Source: Triticum aestivum (lineage: Eukaryota; Streptophyta; Magnoliopsida; Poales; Poaceae). From it: a stretch of DNA of 64,000 nt. The notes under the pieces were generated by a model. It was not told the origin of the DNA, made no database searches, and saw only the letters and a program-made list of their open reading frames with translations. The position numbers and the translations under genes were made by a program. The stretch is taken from assembly GCF_018294505.1 (NCBI RefSeq), contig NC_057807.1:134435011-134499010 (forward strand). Direction: 5' to 3'. Below are positions 23,044 through 34,133 of the stretch, piece after piece. The stretch's first letter is position 1. Every line of letters begins with the position of its first letter.

Positions 23044-25072
23044 CTAAGTATTGTCATCTTTGGCATTCAATTCATAAGTGGCACGCATAATAGATTCATT
23101 AGGTAATTTGACTTTATTTCTAGGGAAGTGTTCCATGCCTTTCCTTAATGGAAATTGGAATCTAATATTCCCTTCCTTCCTATCAATAATTACACCAATC
23201 GTTCTAAAGAAAGGTCTACCAAGAATAATAGGACATGAAAGATTGCAATCTATATCAAGAACAATGAAATCTACAGGCACATAATTCCTATTTGCAACAA
23301 TAAGAACATAATTAATCCTTCCCATAGGTTTCTTAATAGTGGAATCCGCAAGGTGCAAGAAGAGCAATCATCAAATTTATGGAAACTTAGCACATCACAT
23401 AAAGTTTCCGGAATTGTGGAAACACTAGCACCCAAATCACACAAAGCATAGCATTCATGATCTTTAATTATAATTTTTATAGTAGGTTCCCACTCATCAT
23501 AATTTTTTCTAGGTATAGAAACTTCCAATTCAAGTTTTTCCTCATTAGATTGCATCAAGGCATCAACAATATGTTTGGTAAAAGCTTTATTTTGACTATA
23601 AGCATGAGGAGAATTCAACACAGATTGCAACAAAGAAATACAATCTATTAAAGAACACTTATCATAATTAAATTCATTGAAATCCATAATAGTGGGTTCA
23701 TTGCTATGTAAACTTTTGATCTCTCCAATCCCACTTTTACCAAATTTAGCATTAAGATCTAAAAATTCCGAATCATTGGGACACCTTTTAACTAAAGTTG
23801 ACTCATCTCCAGTCCCATCATTATCAAGATTCATATTGCAAAACAAAGATTTAATAGGAGACACATCAATAACTTTTAGATCTTCATCATTATTTTCATG
23901 GAAACTAGAAGAACATGCTTTTACAAAGCAATCTTTCTTAGCACGCATCCTAGAGGTTCTTGCTTTGCACTCATCAATGGAAATTCTCATGGCATTGAGA
24001 GACTCATTGATATCATGCTTAGGTGGGATAGATCTAGGTTTCAAAGAATCAACATCAAGCGAAAGTCTATCAATGTTCCTAGCCAATTCATCAACTTTAA
24101 GCACTTTTTCTTCAAGCAAAGCATTGAAATTCTTTTGAGAGATCATAAATTCTTTAACACTATTCTCAAAATCAGAGGGCTATTAGAGGAATTACTAGGA
24201 ACGACCTAGGATTAAAGTTTCCTCTATAAGCGTTGTTACCAAAATTATTCCTACCAACAAAATTCACATCCATAGATCATTGTTATTCTCAATCAAAGTA
24301 GACAAAGGCATATCATTGGGATCAATAGGAGCGCTCTTAGTAGCAAATAATTTCATAATATCATCCATCTTCCCACTCAAAACATTAATCTCTTCTATCG
24401 CATGAACCTTTTTACTAGTAGATCTTTCGGTGTGCCATTGAGAATAATTAACCATAATGTTATCAAGGAGTTTAGTAGCTTCTCCTAAAGTGATCTCCAC
24501 AAAAGTCCTTCCCGCGGCCGAATCTAAAAGATTTCTAGAAGCAAAATTCAATCCGGCATAAAATTTTTGTATGATCATCCATAAATTCAAACCATGAGTA
24601 GGGCAATTGCGAATTATTGATTTCATTCTTTACCAAGATTGGGCAACATGCTCATGATCTAGTTGTTTAAAATTCATAATATCGTTTCTAAGGGACATGA
24701 TCTTAGTGGGAGGAAAATACTTAGAGATAAAAGCATCTTTGCACTTATTCCATGAATCAATACTATTTTTAGGCAAAGACGAAAACAATTTTTAGCATGA
24801 TCTCTAAGTGAAAACTGAAATAACTTCAATTTAACAATATCATTATCCGTATCTTTCTTATTTTGCATATCACACAAATCAACAAAGTTGTTTAGATGAG
24901 TAGCGGCATCTTCACTAGGAAGGCCGGAGAATTGATCTTTCATAACAAGATTCAACAAAGCAACATTGATTTCACAAGATTTAGCATCATTAAGAGGAGC
25001 AATCGGAGTTCCAAGGAAATCATTATTATTGGTATTGGAAAAGTCACACAATTTGGTATTATCTTGCGCCAT
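23044..25072 (-). pseudogene. Gag-protease polyprotein of the gypsy element, broken
   Basis: Starts at ATG 25072 with MAQDNTKLCDFSNT. The gag core follows: FSGLPSEDAATHLNNFVDLC and KLKLFQFSLRDHAKN, a frameshift near 24790, then FYAGLNFASRNLLDSAAGRT and ATKLLDNIMVNYSQW (24600-24430). A stop and frame changes occur near 24640 and 24180. The next frame, 24146-23271, has a predicted coiled coil, then SIPRKNYDEWEPTIKI and CDLGASVSTIPETL, an aspartic protease site (D-L-G-A-S). Frame 23367-23044 finishes the protease with FIVLDIDCNLSCPIILGRPF and ends at a stop. There is no RT downstream. The Athila/Tat-like protease wording suggests that lineage, with moderate certainty. Confidence 0.75.
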
Positions 25073-25252
25073 CGTGACAAACAATCCAACACACAAGCAC
25101 ACAAGAGGCAAGCGAAAGGGAGAGGAGAACGGGAAAGAGAGGGCGAATAAAATGGCAAGGGTGAAGTGGGGGAGAGGAAAACGAGAGGCAAATGGCAAAT
25201 AATGTAATGCGAGGGAGATGACTTTGTGATGGGTAGTTGGTATTACTGGAAA

Positions 25253-25270
25253 TCCCCAGCAACGGCGCCA
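25253..25270 (-). promoter_or_regulatory. Primer-binding site of the gag-protease gypsy element
   Basis: The minus strand reads TGGCGCCGTTGCTGGGGA 11 bp inside the LTR edge. This is a common plant gypsy primer-site form; the standard version has one base different (GTTGCC). It proves that the LTR at 25282 acted as the 5' LTR of the unit to its left. Confidence 0.75.
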
Positions 25271-25281
25271 GAAATCCTTCT

Positions 25282-26057
25282 TGCTACCTCTTGATCACTG
25301 CGTTGGTTTTCCCTTGAAGAGGAAAGGGTGATGCAGCAAAGTAGCGTAAGTATTTCCCTCAGTTTTTTAGAACTAAGGTATCAATCCAGTAGGAGGCTCC
25401 TCAAAAGTCCCTCGTACTTACACATACATAAAGAACTTTGTATTGAGATTCAAAGAGCGAGAAGAAGCCATCTAGCTAATAACTATGGACCCGAAGGTCT
25501 GTGGTAAACTACTCACAACTCATCAGAGAGGCCTTGGAGATGATGTAGAGGCCCTCCGTGGTCCATTCCCCCTCCGGTGGAGCACCGATGAAGGGTCCAA
25601 GATGGGATCTTGCGGATGCAGAAGGTTGCGGTGGTGGAAATATTTTTTCGTGGTGCTCCTGGATGTTTTCAGGGTACGAGAGTATACATAGGCAAAGGAG
25701 GTAGGTCAGGGGAGCCATAACGGGTCCACGAGGGTGGGGGGCGCGCCTACCCCCCTAGGGCGTGCCCTCCTGCCTCATGGTCGCCTCGACTGCTTCTTGA
25801 CGTCCACTCCAAATCTCCTGGATTGCATTTGTTACAAAAAGATCGTTCCCGAAGGTTTCATTCCGTTTGGACTCCGTTTGATATTCCTTTTCTTTGAAAC
25901 ACTAAAATAGGCAAAAAAATAGCAATTTGGGCTGGGCCTCCGGTTAGTAGGTTAGTCCCAAAAATGATAAGTATAAAGTAAAGCCCATAAACATCCAAAA
26001 CGGCTAATATAATAGCATGGAACAATCAAAAATTATAGATACGTTGGAGACGTATCA
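25282..26057 (-). repeat. Middle LTR of the chain, internally deleted (776 bp)
   Basis: It has the same ends as 18621-20195 (minus strand TGATACGTC... to ...GGTAGCA) but lacks about 799 bp, between GTACTTACACATACAT and GAACTTTGTATTGAG (junction near 25430). The box that is TATATATA in the other LTR reads TATACATA here. By eye there are more than 30 differences in the ~750 shared bases. Confidence 0.85.
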
Positions 26058-27041
26058 AGCATCCCCAAGCTTAATTCCTGCTCGTCCTTGAGTAGGTAAA
26101 TGGTAAAAACAGAATTTTTGATGTGGAATGCTACCTAGCATAATTCTCAATGTAATTTTCTTTATTGTGGCATGAATGTTCAGATCCAAATCATTCAAAA
26201 TAAAAGTTCATATTGACATAAGAGTAATAATACTTCAAGCATACTAACAAAGCAATCATGTCTTCTCAAAATAACATGGCTAAAGAAAGCTATCCCTACA
26301 AAATCATATAGTCTGGCTATGCTCTATCTTCATCACACAAAGTATTTAATCATGCACAACCCCGATGACAAGCCAAGGAATTGTTTCATACTTTAATATT
26401 CTCAAACTTTTTCAACTTTCATGCAATACATGAGCGTGAACCATGGACATAGCACTATATGTGGAATAGAATGGTGGTTGTGGAGAAGACAAAAAGAGAG
26501 AAGATAGTCTGACATCAACTAGGCGTATCAACGGGCTATGGAGATGCCCATTAATAGATATCAATGTGAGTGAGTAGGGATTGCCATGCAATGGATGCAC
26601 TAGAGCTATAGGTGTATGAAAGCTCAACAAAAGAAACTAAGTGGGTGTGCATCCAACTTGCTTGCTCACGAAGACATAGGGCATTTTGAGGAAACCCATC
26701 ATTGGAATATACAAGCCAAGTCCTATAATGAAAAATTCCCACTAGTATATGAAAGTGACAACAGGAGACTCTCTATCATGGAGATCATGGTGCTTCCTTG
26801 AAGCACAAGTGTGGAAAAAAGATAGTAACATTTTCCCTTCTCTCTTTTTCTCTCATTCATTTTTTTCATTTTTTTGGTGGGCTTCTTTGGCCTCTTTTAT
26901 TTTTATAAAGTCCGAAGTCTCATCTCGACTTGTGGGGGAATCATAGTCTCCATCATCCTTTCCTCACTTGGGACAATGGTCTAATAATGAAGATCATCAC
27001 ACTTTTATACACTTACAACTCAAGAATTACAACTCAATACT
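26058..27041 (-). other. Second internal domain of the chain, first part
   Basis: A near copy of 20196-21195 in the same orientation. It ends at ...ACTCAATACT, where the LARD-like element begins, and resumes at 59535. Non-coding. Confidence 0.8.
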
Positions 27042-28892
27042 TGTTACGCCCAATATGCGATACTATCCTAAAGAGACTCGAAGGCCCCACCAAGGATAGA
27101 ACCGCATATTGATACGCTTTTGCAAGGTGGATATCATTACATCAACATTACATAATAGACAGGGATACATACAAAAGGCATACAATGCCACATGAATATA
27201 ACATCACAATACATAAGAGCAACATCTGACTACGGATGAAACACAAGCAGAAACTCAAATGACATCCACCTTGCTAGCCCAGGCTGCCGACCTGGAACCT
27301 ATCCCTTGAACGAAGAAGAAGCAGAAGAAGAACTCCAAAACAAGCAAGCATCGCTCTCGCGTCATGATCATCGCATAACCTGTACCTGCAACTGTTGTTG
27401 TAGTAATCTGTGAGCCACGAGGACTCAGCAATCCCATTACCATGGGTATCAAGACTAGCAAAGCTTAATGAGTGTGGAAAGGATAAGTGGTGAGGTTGCA
27501 GCAGCGACTAAGTATGATATGGTGGCTAACATACGTAAATGAGAGCGGAAAGAGAAACAACGGAACGGCCGTGAAGCTAGCAATGATCAAGAGGTGATCC
27601 TGAACTCCTACTTACGTCAAACATAACCCAAAACCGTGTTCACTTTCCGGACTCCACCGAAAAGAGACCATCACGGCTACACACGCGGTTGATGCGTTTT
27701 AATTCGAATCTGGTGTCAAGTTATCTACAACCGGACATTAACAAATTCCCATCTGCCACATAACCGCGGGCACAGCTTTCGAAAGATAATACCCTACAGG
27801 AGTGTGCCAACTTAGCCCATCACAAGCTCTCACGGTCAACGAAGGATATTCCTTCTCCCAGGAAGACCCGATCAATCTTGGAATCTCGGTTTACAAAACA
27901 TTTTGACAATGGTAAAACAAGACCAGCAAAGCCGCCCGAATGTGCCGACAAATCCTGATAGGAGTTGCACATATCTCGTTCTCAGGGCACACCGAATTGT
28001 CCAAACTTCCGGTAGGCCAGCCCAGAGTTGCCCCTGGTGGCCACCGGCGGCTGACAGGTTGGACCAACACTCACGACGAGCACTGGCCCGGGGGGTAAAT
28101 AAAGATGACCCTTGAGTCTGCAGAACCCAAGGGAAAAAGGCTTAGGTGGAAAATGTTAAAACCAAGGTTGGGCCTTGCTGGAGGAGTTTTATTCAAAGTG
28201 AACTGTCAAGGGGATCCCATAAATCACCCAACCGCGTAAGGAACGCAAAATCAAGGAACATAACACCGGTATGACGGAAACTAGGGCGGCAAGAGTGGAA
28301 CAAAACACCAGGCATAAGGCCGAGCCTTCCACCCTTTACCAAGTATATAGATGGATTAATTAAATAAGAGATATTGTGATATCCCAAAATCATCATGTTC
28401 CAACATGGAGCAATCTTCAACTTCACCTGCAACTAACAACGCTATAAGAGGGGCTGAGCAAAAGCGGTAACATAGCCAAACAACGGTTAGCTAGGAAGGG
28501 TGAAAAAGTTAGAGGCTGACATGGCAATATGGGAGGCATGGTAAACAAGTGATAGGTAACGCAGCATAGCGATAGAACGAAGCAACTAGCAAGCAAAGAT
28601 AGAAGTGATATCGAGGGTACTGGTCATCTTGCCTAAAATCCCGCAAGGAAGAAGAACGAGTCCATGAAGAAGACAAACAGACGTAGTCGAACGAATCCTC
28701 ACAACTCCAGAATGAAACCGAAGCTAATGAGAGAAGCAAACTGGAAAGAAGCAAACAACATGGTAAACACACAAGCATAAACATGTCATGATGCACAAGC
28801 AAGTATGATGCATGTCTGGTTTAATGAGGCATGGCATGGCAATATGCACAAACAACACTACAAGTTAAGTGGAGCTCAATATGCAACGAGTT
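27042..28892 (-). repeat. LARD left (3') LTR, first part
   Basis: Matches 55243-57094 of the right LTR. Over the first ~320 bp I count about 11 differences by eye. It is interrupted by the Maximus-like element at GAGTT (28888-28892) and continues at 49493. Open frames here and in the right LTR are not conserved genes. Confidence 0.85.
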
Positions 28893-29253
28893 TTAAAGTG
28901 CAACTATCCCTAGGTGGTTTTGGAAATTCATAACAACATATAGCTCATTGAGCTAATGCTATTCCAAGACTATTATTTCAGGAAAGCTCAATGAATGGCA
29001 TGGCATGGATGATGAAAGTGGATCCCTCAAAATACTAAGGACAAAGGATTGGCTCAAGCTCAAAAGCTCAAGACTCTTCATTTTATATTTTAGTGATCCA
29101 AGATCACATTGAGTCTATAGGAAAAGCCAATACTATCAAGGAGGGATGAGGTGTTGCTTAATGAGCCTCTTGCTTCATGTGCTTTGTGATATGCTCCAAA
29201 ACCCTCAACTACTTTCCCACATCCACAAATGACCTAAACCCAAAGCCAAAATC

Positions 29254-29715
29254 GGTCACACCGATTCTTCCTATCCGGCACCACCGATTCCAAAAGTCAT
29301 AGCCACTGCCACAAACCCTAAGCAAATCGGTCTTACTGATAGGGATCTCGGTCTCACCGAGATGGGATTGTAATCTCTTTGTTTCCCTTCGTAACGTTTC
29401 GGTCTAACCGAAGTGAGCGACCGGTCCCACCGAGATTGCAATGTAAACTCTCTGTTTCCCTCTTGTAACATTTCGGTCTCACCGAAAAGAGCAAATCGGT
29501 CCCACCGAGTTTACCTGACCAACTCTCTGCAAAGCTTATTACCAAAATCGGTCTCACCGAGTTTGTGTAATCGGTCTTACCGAGATTACGTTATGCCCTA
29601 ACCCTAACCGAATCGGTCTCACCGAGATGCATGTCTGTCCCACCGAAAATCACTAACGGTCACTAGGTTTACTAAATCGGTCCGACCGAGTCTGTTGAAT
29701 CGGTCCCACCGAGTT
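29254..29715. promoter_or_regulatory. Cluster of CGGT-n3-ACCG palindromes in the LTR promoter
   Basis: About 14 copies, by eye, of a 15-bp imperfect palindrome, best form CTCGGTCTCACCGAG, fall in ~460 bp just upstream of the TATA box. Arms are CTCGGT and ACCGAG with a 3-base spacer that varies (CTC, CCC, CAC, TTA, CGA). Sirevirus LTRs are known to carry dense palindromic motifs of this kind upstream of the transcription start. The role, likely factor binding or chromatin control, is inferred. Confidence 0.75.
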
Positions 29716-29754
29716 TGGTAAATTGTGTGTAACGGTTAGATTTTGTGTGGAGGC

Positions 29755-29762
29755 TATATATA
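29755..29762 (+). promoter_or_regulatory. TATA box of the Maximus-like LTR
   Basis: TATATATA within GGAGGCTATATATACCCCTCC, about 40 bp downstream of the last palindrome. Transcription would start near 29790. Confidence 0.7.
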
Positions 29763-30581
29763 CCCCTCCACCTCCTCTTCATTCGTGGAGAGAGCCATCA
29801 GAACAAACCTACACTTCCAACTTACCAGTTCTGAGAGAGAACCACCTACTCATGTGTTGAGGCCAAGATATTCCATTCCTACCATATGAATCTTGATCTC
29901 TAGCCTTCCCCAAGTTGCTTTCCACTCAAATCTTCTTTCCACCAGATCCAAAACCTATGAGAGAGAGTTGAGTGTTGGGGAGACTATCATTTGAAGCACA
30001 AGAGCAAGGAGTTCATCATCAACGCACCATTTGTTATTTCTTGGAGAGTGGTGTCTCCTAGATTGGCTAGGTGTCACTTGGGAGCCTCCGACAAGATTGT
30101 GGAGTTGAACCAAGGAGTTTGTAAGGGCAAGGAGATCGCCTACTTCGTGAAGATCTACCGCTAGTGAGGCAAGTCCTTCGTAGGCGACGACCATGGTGGG
30201 ATAGACAAGGTTGCTTCTTCGCGGACCCTTCGTGGGTGGAGCCCTCCGTGGACTCGCGCAGCCGTTACCCTTCATGGGTTGAAGTCTCCATCAATGTGGA
30301 TGTACGATAGCACCACCTATCGGAACCATGCCAAAAACATCCGTGTCTCCAATTGCGTTTGAATCCTCCAAACCCTTCCCTTTACTTTCTTGCAAGTTGC
30401 ATGCTTTATTTTCCGCTGCCTATATACTCTTTGCATGCTTGCTTGAATAGTGTGATGAATGCTTGACTTGTCCTAAAGTAGCTAAAATCTGCCAAACTCT
30501 AAAATTGGGAAAAGGCATAGCTTTTAATTGGTCAAGTAGTCTAATCATCCCCCCTCTAGACATACTTCAAGGTCCTACAAG

Positions 30582-30593
30582 TGGTATCAGAGC
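30582..30593 (+). promoter_or_regulatory. Primer-binding site (initiator Met-tRNA) of the Maximus-like element
   Basis: TGGTATCAGAGC two bases after the LTR, the standard complement of plant initiator Met-tRNA 3' end. Confidence 0.9.
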
Positions 30594-30664
30594 TTTGGTC
30601 TCCATTTGCTTTGATTTCCATAGCTTTTGGTGGTCATAGCCTTGGTTTCACAACCTAGGAGAGT

Positions 30665-32019
30665 ATGGCGTCTAGCGAGGGAAATTATCACCGTAGAAGT
30701 CCGTACTTTGATGGTACTAATTTTGCTAGTTGGAAACATAAGATGAAAATGCATATTCTCAGACATAACCCCGCCGTTTGGGAAATTATTGTATTGGCTT
30801 GCAAGGTGAATTCTTTAATGGGAGAGAACCGAACCATGAAGCTAATGCGGAAGAATTGAAGACGCTGCAATACAACGCTCAAGCTTGTGATATCATCTTC
30901 AACGGATTGTGCCCCAAAGAATTCAACAAAATCAGCCGTCTTGAGAATGCAAAGGAAATTTGGGATACTTTGATTGATATGCATGAAGGTACCGAATCTG
31001 TCAGGGAATCCAAGTTGGATGTGCTCCAAAGTCAGCTTGACAAGTTCAAAATGAAGGATGGTGAAGGTGTCGCTGAAATGTACTCTAGGCTTGCTCTTAT
31101 CACAAATGAGATTGCCGGCTTAGGGAGTGAAGAGATGACCGACAAATTCATCATCAAGAAGATCCTAAGAGCATTGGATGGAAAGTATGATACCGTGTGC
31201 ACGTTGATCCAAATGATGCCAAACTACAAAGATCTCAAGCCAACGGAAGTCATTGGAAGAATTGTTGCTCATGAGATGTCACTCAAGGATAAGGAGGAAC
31301 TTCACAACAAGTCAAGTGGTGCTTACAAAGCCTCAAGTGAAGCCCCCACATCATCAAGTGAGAAACAAACCTTCAATGAAGAATTGAGCTTAATGGTGAA
31401 GAACTTCAACAAATTCTACAAGAGTAGAAGCAAGGAAAGAAGCTCCAAGTCAAGGTCTTACAATGACAAAAGATCTTCTAGTCGAGAGCGCAATTGCTAC
31501 AATTGTGGGAGACCCGGACACTATTCCAATGAGTGTACGGCACCCTACAAAAGAAGAGAAGATTCTCCAAGAAGAAGAAGCAAAAGAGAAGAATCACCAC
31601 CAAGAGAGAGGATGAGTAGAGATGATCGTTATGAACGAAGACCCTCACGGAGAAGCAAGGATTCGGAAAGGAAGGACAAGTCATCAAGGAGCTACACAAA
31701 ACGAAGACATCAAGCTCATGTTGGTGAATGGGTATCCGGCTCCGACTCCGACAATCACTCCGAGAGAAGCTATCACTCCGACTCCGAATATACTCAAGAT
31801 GAAGGTGTTGCCGGTCTAGCACTTGTGTCAACCAACTCCTACGACATATTTGATTCACCAAATGAAGGAATTGGAAGATGCTTCATGGCCAAAGGTCCAA
31901 AGGTAACACATCCTGAGTATGTTGATTTCAATAGTGATGAAGATGACTTGCTTGTGGATGATGATTTACTTGTTGACAACTCTAGTGATGAATACTATGA
32001 TGAAACGTCAATTCTTCAT
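30665..32019 (+). pseudogene. Copia gag of the Maximus-like element, N-terminal and central part
   Basis: ATG 30665 begins MASSEGNYHRRSPYFDGTNF, the usual Sirevirus gag start. A frameshift between about 30780 and 30800 moves the reading to the frame that runs to 32019. Then come the UBN2-type core (ICFNGLCPKEFNKISRL-like, IWDTLIDMHEG, DKFIIKKILRALDGKYDT), a Ser/Arg-rich basic linker and a zinc knuckle CYNCGRPGHYSNEC (about 31496-31537; C-x2-C-x4-H-x4-C). A long Arg/Ser/Asp-rich tail with SDSDNHSERSYHSDSE repeats follows. The inserted gypsy LTR at 32020 ends the frame after DETSILH. Gag would package the RNA into particles. Confidence 0.85.
31638..32019. repeat. Left copy of a 382-bp gag duplication flanking the inner gypsy element
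   Basis: Matches 41955-42336 with about 7 differences by eye. Offset is exactly 10317 bp. It replaces the 5-bp duplication normally found at an LTR retrotransposon insertion. Confidence 0.85.
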
Positions 32020-32503
32020 TGAGGGAGTCCTGGACTAGGGGGTGTCCGGACAGCCGGACTATCATCATCAGCCGGACTCCAAGACTATGAAGATACAAGA
32101 TCGAAGACTCCGTCCCGTGTCCGGATGGGACTTTCCTTGGCGTGGAAGGCAAGCTTGGCGATACGGATATGTAGATCCCCTACCATTGTAACCGACTCTG
32201 TGTAACCCTAGCCCTCCCCGGTGTCTATATAAACCGGAGGGTTTTAGTCCGTAGGACAACACAACCATTACAACAATCATACCATAGGCTAGCTTCTAGG
32301 GTTTAGCCTCCTTGATCTCGTGGTCGATCCACTCTTGTACTACCCATACCATCAATATCAATCAAGTAGGAGTAGGGTTTTACCTCCATCGAGAGGCCCC
32401 AAACCTGGGTAAAAACATCGTGTCCCTTGTCTCCTGTTACCATCCGCCTAGACGCACAGTTCAGGACCCCCTACCCGAGATCCGCCGGTTTTGACACCGA
32501 CAT
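32020..32503 (+). repeat. 5' LTR of the inner Tat element (484 bp)
   Basis: Starts TGAGGGAGTCCTGGACTAGG and ends TTTTGACACCGACA. A TATATAA box is at 32226-32232. It contains two CCGGACAGCCGGACT-like palindromic words near its start. Confidence 0.9.
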
Positions 32504-32549
32504 TGCTGCTTTCGTTGAGAGTTCCTCTGTGCCGTCACCGATAGGAAGG

Positions 32550-33929
32550 ATGCCTCTTCCCGTCTTCAAAGACGGTATCTTCGACAAAGGAGTCTTGGCC
32601 GCCGGCCAAACTATCCGGCTGGGTGGTTTTCTCATGACCGCCCGTTCGGCCACCGCTTCGGCGATGATCTCTCGGGTCATCAAAAGCAATCTTCATGTCA
32701 ACTCGGAATTCTCCGAGCAGTTGGATCCAAAAGAGCTCTCGTCCGTAAACGAGCTCTTGGATCATATCGCTGCCCTGGGAGTCGCTACAGACTACAATCA
32801 GATCGGGCCCAAAACCGATCTAAGAGAGATTAACTCTCCCCAGGTTACCCACCATGTTGCGGTGGTGGAGGAACAACGCGGCGACTCTTCTCCTGTATTA
32901 AAAACTAGCCATGTCCGGACTTCCGAACCCTCCATGCCGGATTCCCGCGGAGGGACGGACCTCGATCAAGCACTGAACCTAAAGTCAGGCATCGAACCGG
33001 ACTCGTTGGACAACGCCCAACAATCCAAGCTTCCAAATTCGGAAACTTCTCGGCTTGTGAGCCTCGAGATGGGTAGGGTTCCGGACTCAAATCCACCCAC
33101 CCACCCAAACATATGCGATCTATCTCAAATCCGGCAAGAGCCCGCTGAGACAGTACATCATTACTGGGCCAGATTCTTCCTGGTTATGGACAGGATAAAG
33201 GACTGCCGAGAGGAAAACGCAATTTCAATTTTTTGCAATAACTGCACGGACGAGGGAATTTTGGATGCCGTCAGTCGTCGCGAAATTACACGGTTCACCG
33301 ATCTGGCGTCCATAGTACGAAAGTACTGTGCGATGGAGAGTTTCCGGAAAACCGAAACTAAGTTTTGGGACAATCCGGCCCCGAATACAACCCTAGTCCA
33401 AAGTAAAAGGGTGCATCACACTCAGGCAACAAGAACAAAAGCCAAAAAGCCAAAACCCCATAAAGGGCACGGAACTGTACTGGAAGGATGGCTCAACGGA
33501 CCCTGTAAAATTCACAATACAGAAGGCGCCACTCCAACAGATAGCCTCCGAGCATGTTGGATATGGCGGCAGGTGGCCAAAAGTGGCGAAGAGCTTCTAG
33601 CCCCGGAGAACCACTCCAGTAATACCAGTACGGTGTCAACAGTCTTCGAGACTTTCGCATCGAATAATATGCGGAAACGTACAATTCGCAGCCTCGCCGA
33701 AGTCTACCAAGTAGCAACAACAAATCCATGGAGCGACACGACCATCACCTTCAATGCCAGCGACGAACCTAAGTTCAGAACAGCCCGAGCACCAGCCGCA
33801 TTGGTCCTCAGTCCAATAGTGGATGGCTTTCGTCTTACCAAGGTACTCATGGATGGCGGCAGCGGACTAAACCTCATCTACAAGGAAACACTTCAAAAAA
33901 TGGAAATAGACCGGAGCCGCATTGAGTGA
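32550..33929 (+). CDS. Gag and start of protease of the inner Tat element
   Basis: I choose ATG 32550 (MPLPVFKDGIFDKGV) because earlier in-frame ATGs lie in the LTR. About 459 codons. The N-terminal half is typical of Tat gag leaders in this family. The core includes RQEPAETVHHYWARFFLVMD and NNCTDEGILDAVSRREITRF, then a Lys-rich stretch (TKAKKPKPHKGHG) and CKIHNTEGATPTDSLRACW, a His/Cys knuckle-like segment. The end enters the protease: LMDGGSGLNLIYKETL with active-site D-G-G-S (about 33850). TGA at 33927-33929 stops the frame inside the protease. Confidence 0.75.
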   Translation: MPLPVFKDGIFDKGVLAAGQTIRLGGFLMTARSATASAMISRVIKSNLHVNSEFSEQLDPKELSSVNELLDHIAALGVATDYNQIGPKTDLREINSPQVTHHVAVVEEQRGDSSPVLKTSHVRTSEPSMPDSRGGTDLDQALNLKSGIEPDSLDNAQQSKLPNSETSRLVSLEMGRVPDSNPPTHPNICDLSQIRQEPAETVHHYWARFFLVMDRIKDCREENAISIFCNNCTDEGILDAVSRREITRFTDLASIVRKYCAMESFRKTETKFWDNPAPNTTLVQSKRVHHTQATRTKAKKPKPHKGHGTVLEGWLNGPCKIHNTEGATPTDSLRACWIWRQVAKSGEELLAPENHSSNTSTVSTVFETFASNNMRKRTIRSLAEVYQVATTNPWSDTTITFNASDEPKFRTARAPAALVLSPIVDGFRLTKVLMDGGSGLNLIYKETLQKMEIDRSRIE

Positions 33930-34133
33930 AGCAGCACAACCTTTAGAGGAATAATCCCCAGTCGGGAAGCGCGTTGCACAGGAAAAATCACACTCGATGT
34001 GGTGTTCGGCTCGCCGTACAATTACAGGTCCGAAGAAGTAACATTCCAAGTGGCCCCGTTCAGCAGCGGATATCACGCTATATTAGGATGAGAGGCATTC
34101 ACAATTTTTCAAGCAATACCCCACTAAGGGTAC
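33930..34133 (+). pseudogene. Rest of the protease, with stops
   Basis: The same frame continues after the TGA with FRGIIPSREARCTGKI and SSGYHAILG, then TGA near 34090 and TAA near 34126 before GYMKLKMPGP. These are clear remnants of the C-terminal protease, so three stops separate active site and RT. Confidence 0.75.

Larger units (their letters stand above)
28893..30579 (+). repeat. 5' LTR of the Maximus-like element (1687 bp)
   Basis: Starts TTAAAGTGCAACTATCCC (the canonical TG of the other copy, TGAAAGTGC, is mutated to TT) and ends CTTCAAGGTCCTACA. It contains the palindrome cluster 29254-29715, a TATATATA box at 29755-29762 and an untranslated leader after it. Confidence 0.9.

Noticed and set aside
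24674..25198. Signal-peptide-like N-terminus ahead of MAQDNTKL
   Set aside because: The hydrophobic stretch upstream of ATG 25072 is leader sequence of the retroelement; the gag start MAQDNTKL is the natural one.
29240..29720. Tandem satellite
   Set aside because: The CGGT palindromes are irregularly spaced and differ in the spacer, so they are dispersed motifs and not a satellite.
30582..30593. tRNA-like sequence
   Set aside because: TGGTATCAGAGC here and at 55228 is the primer-binding site, complementary to Met-tRNA, not a tRNA gene.
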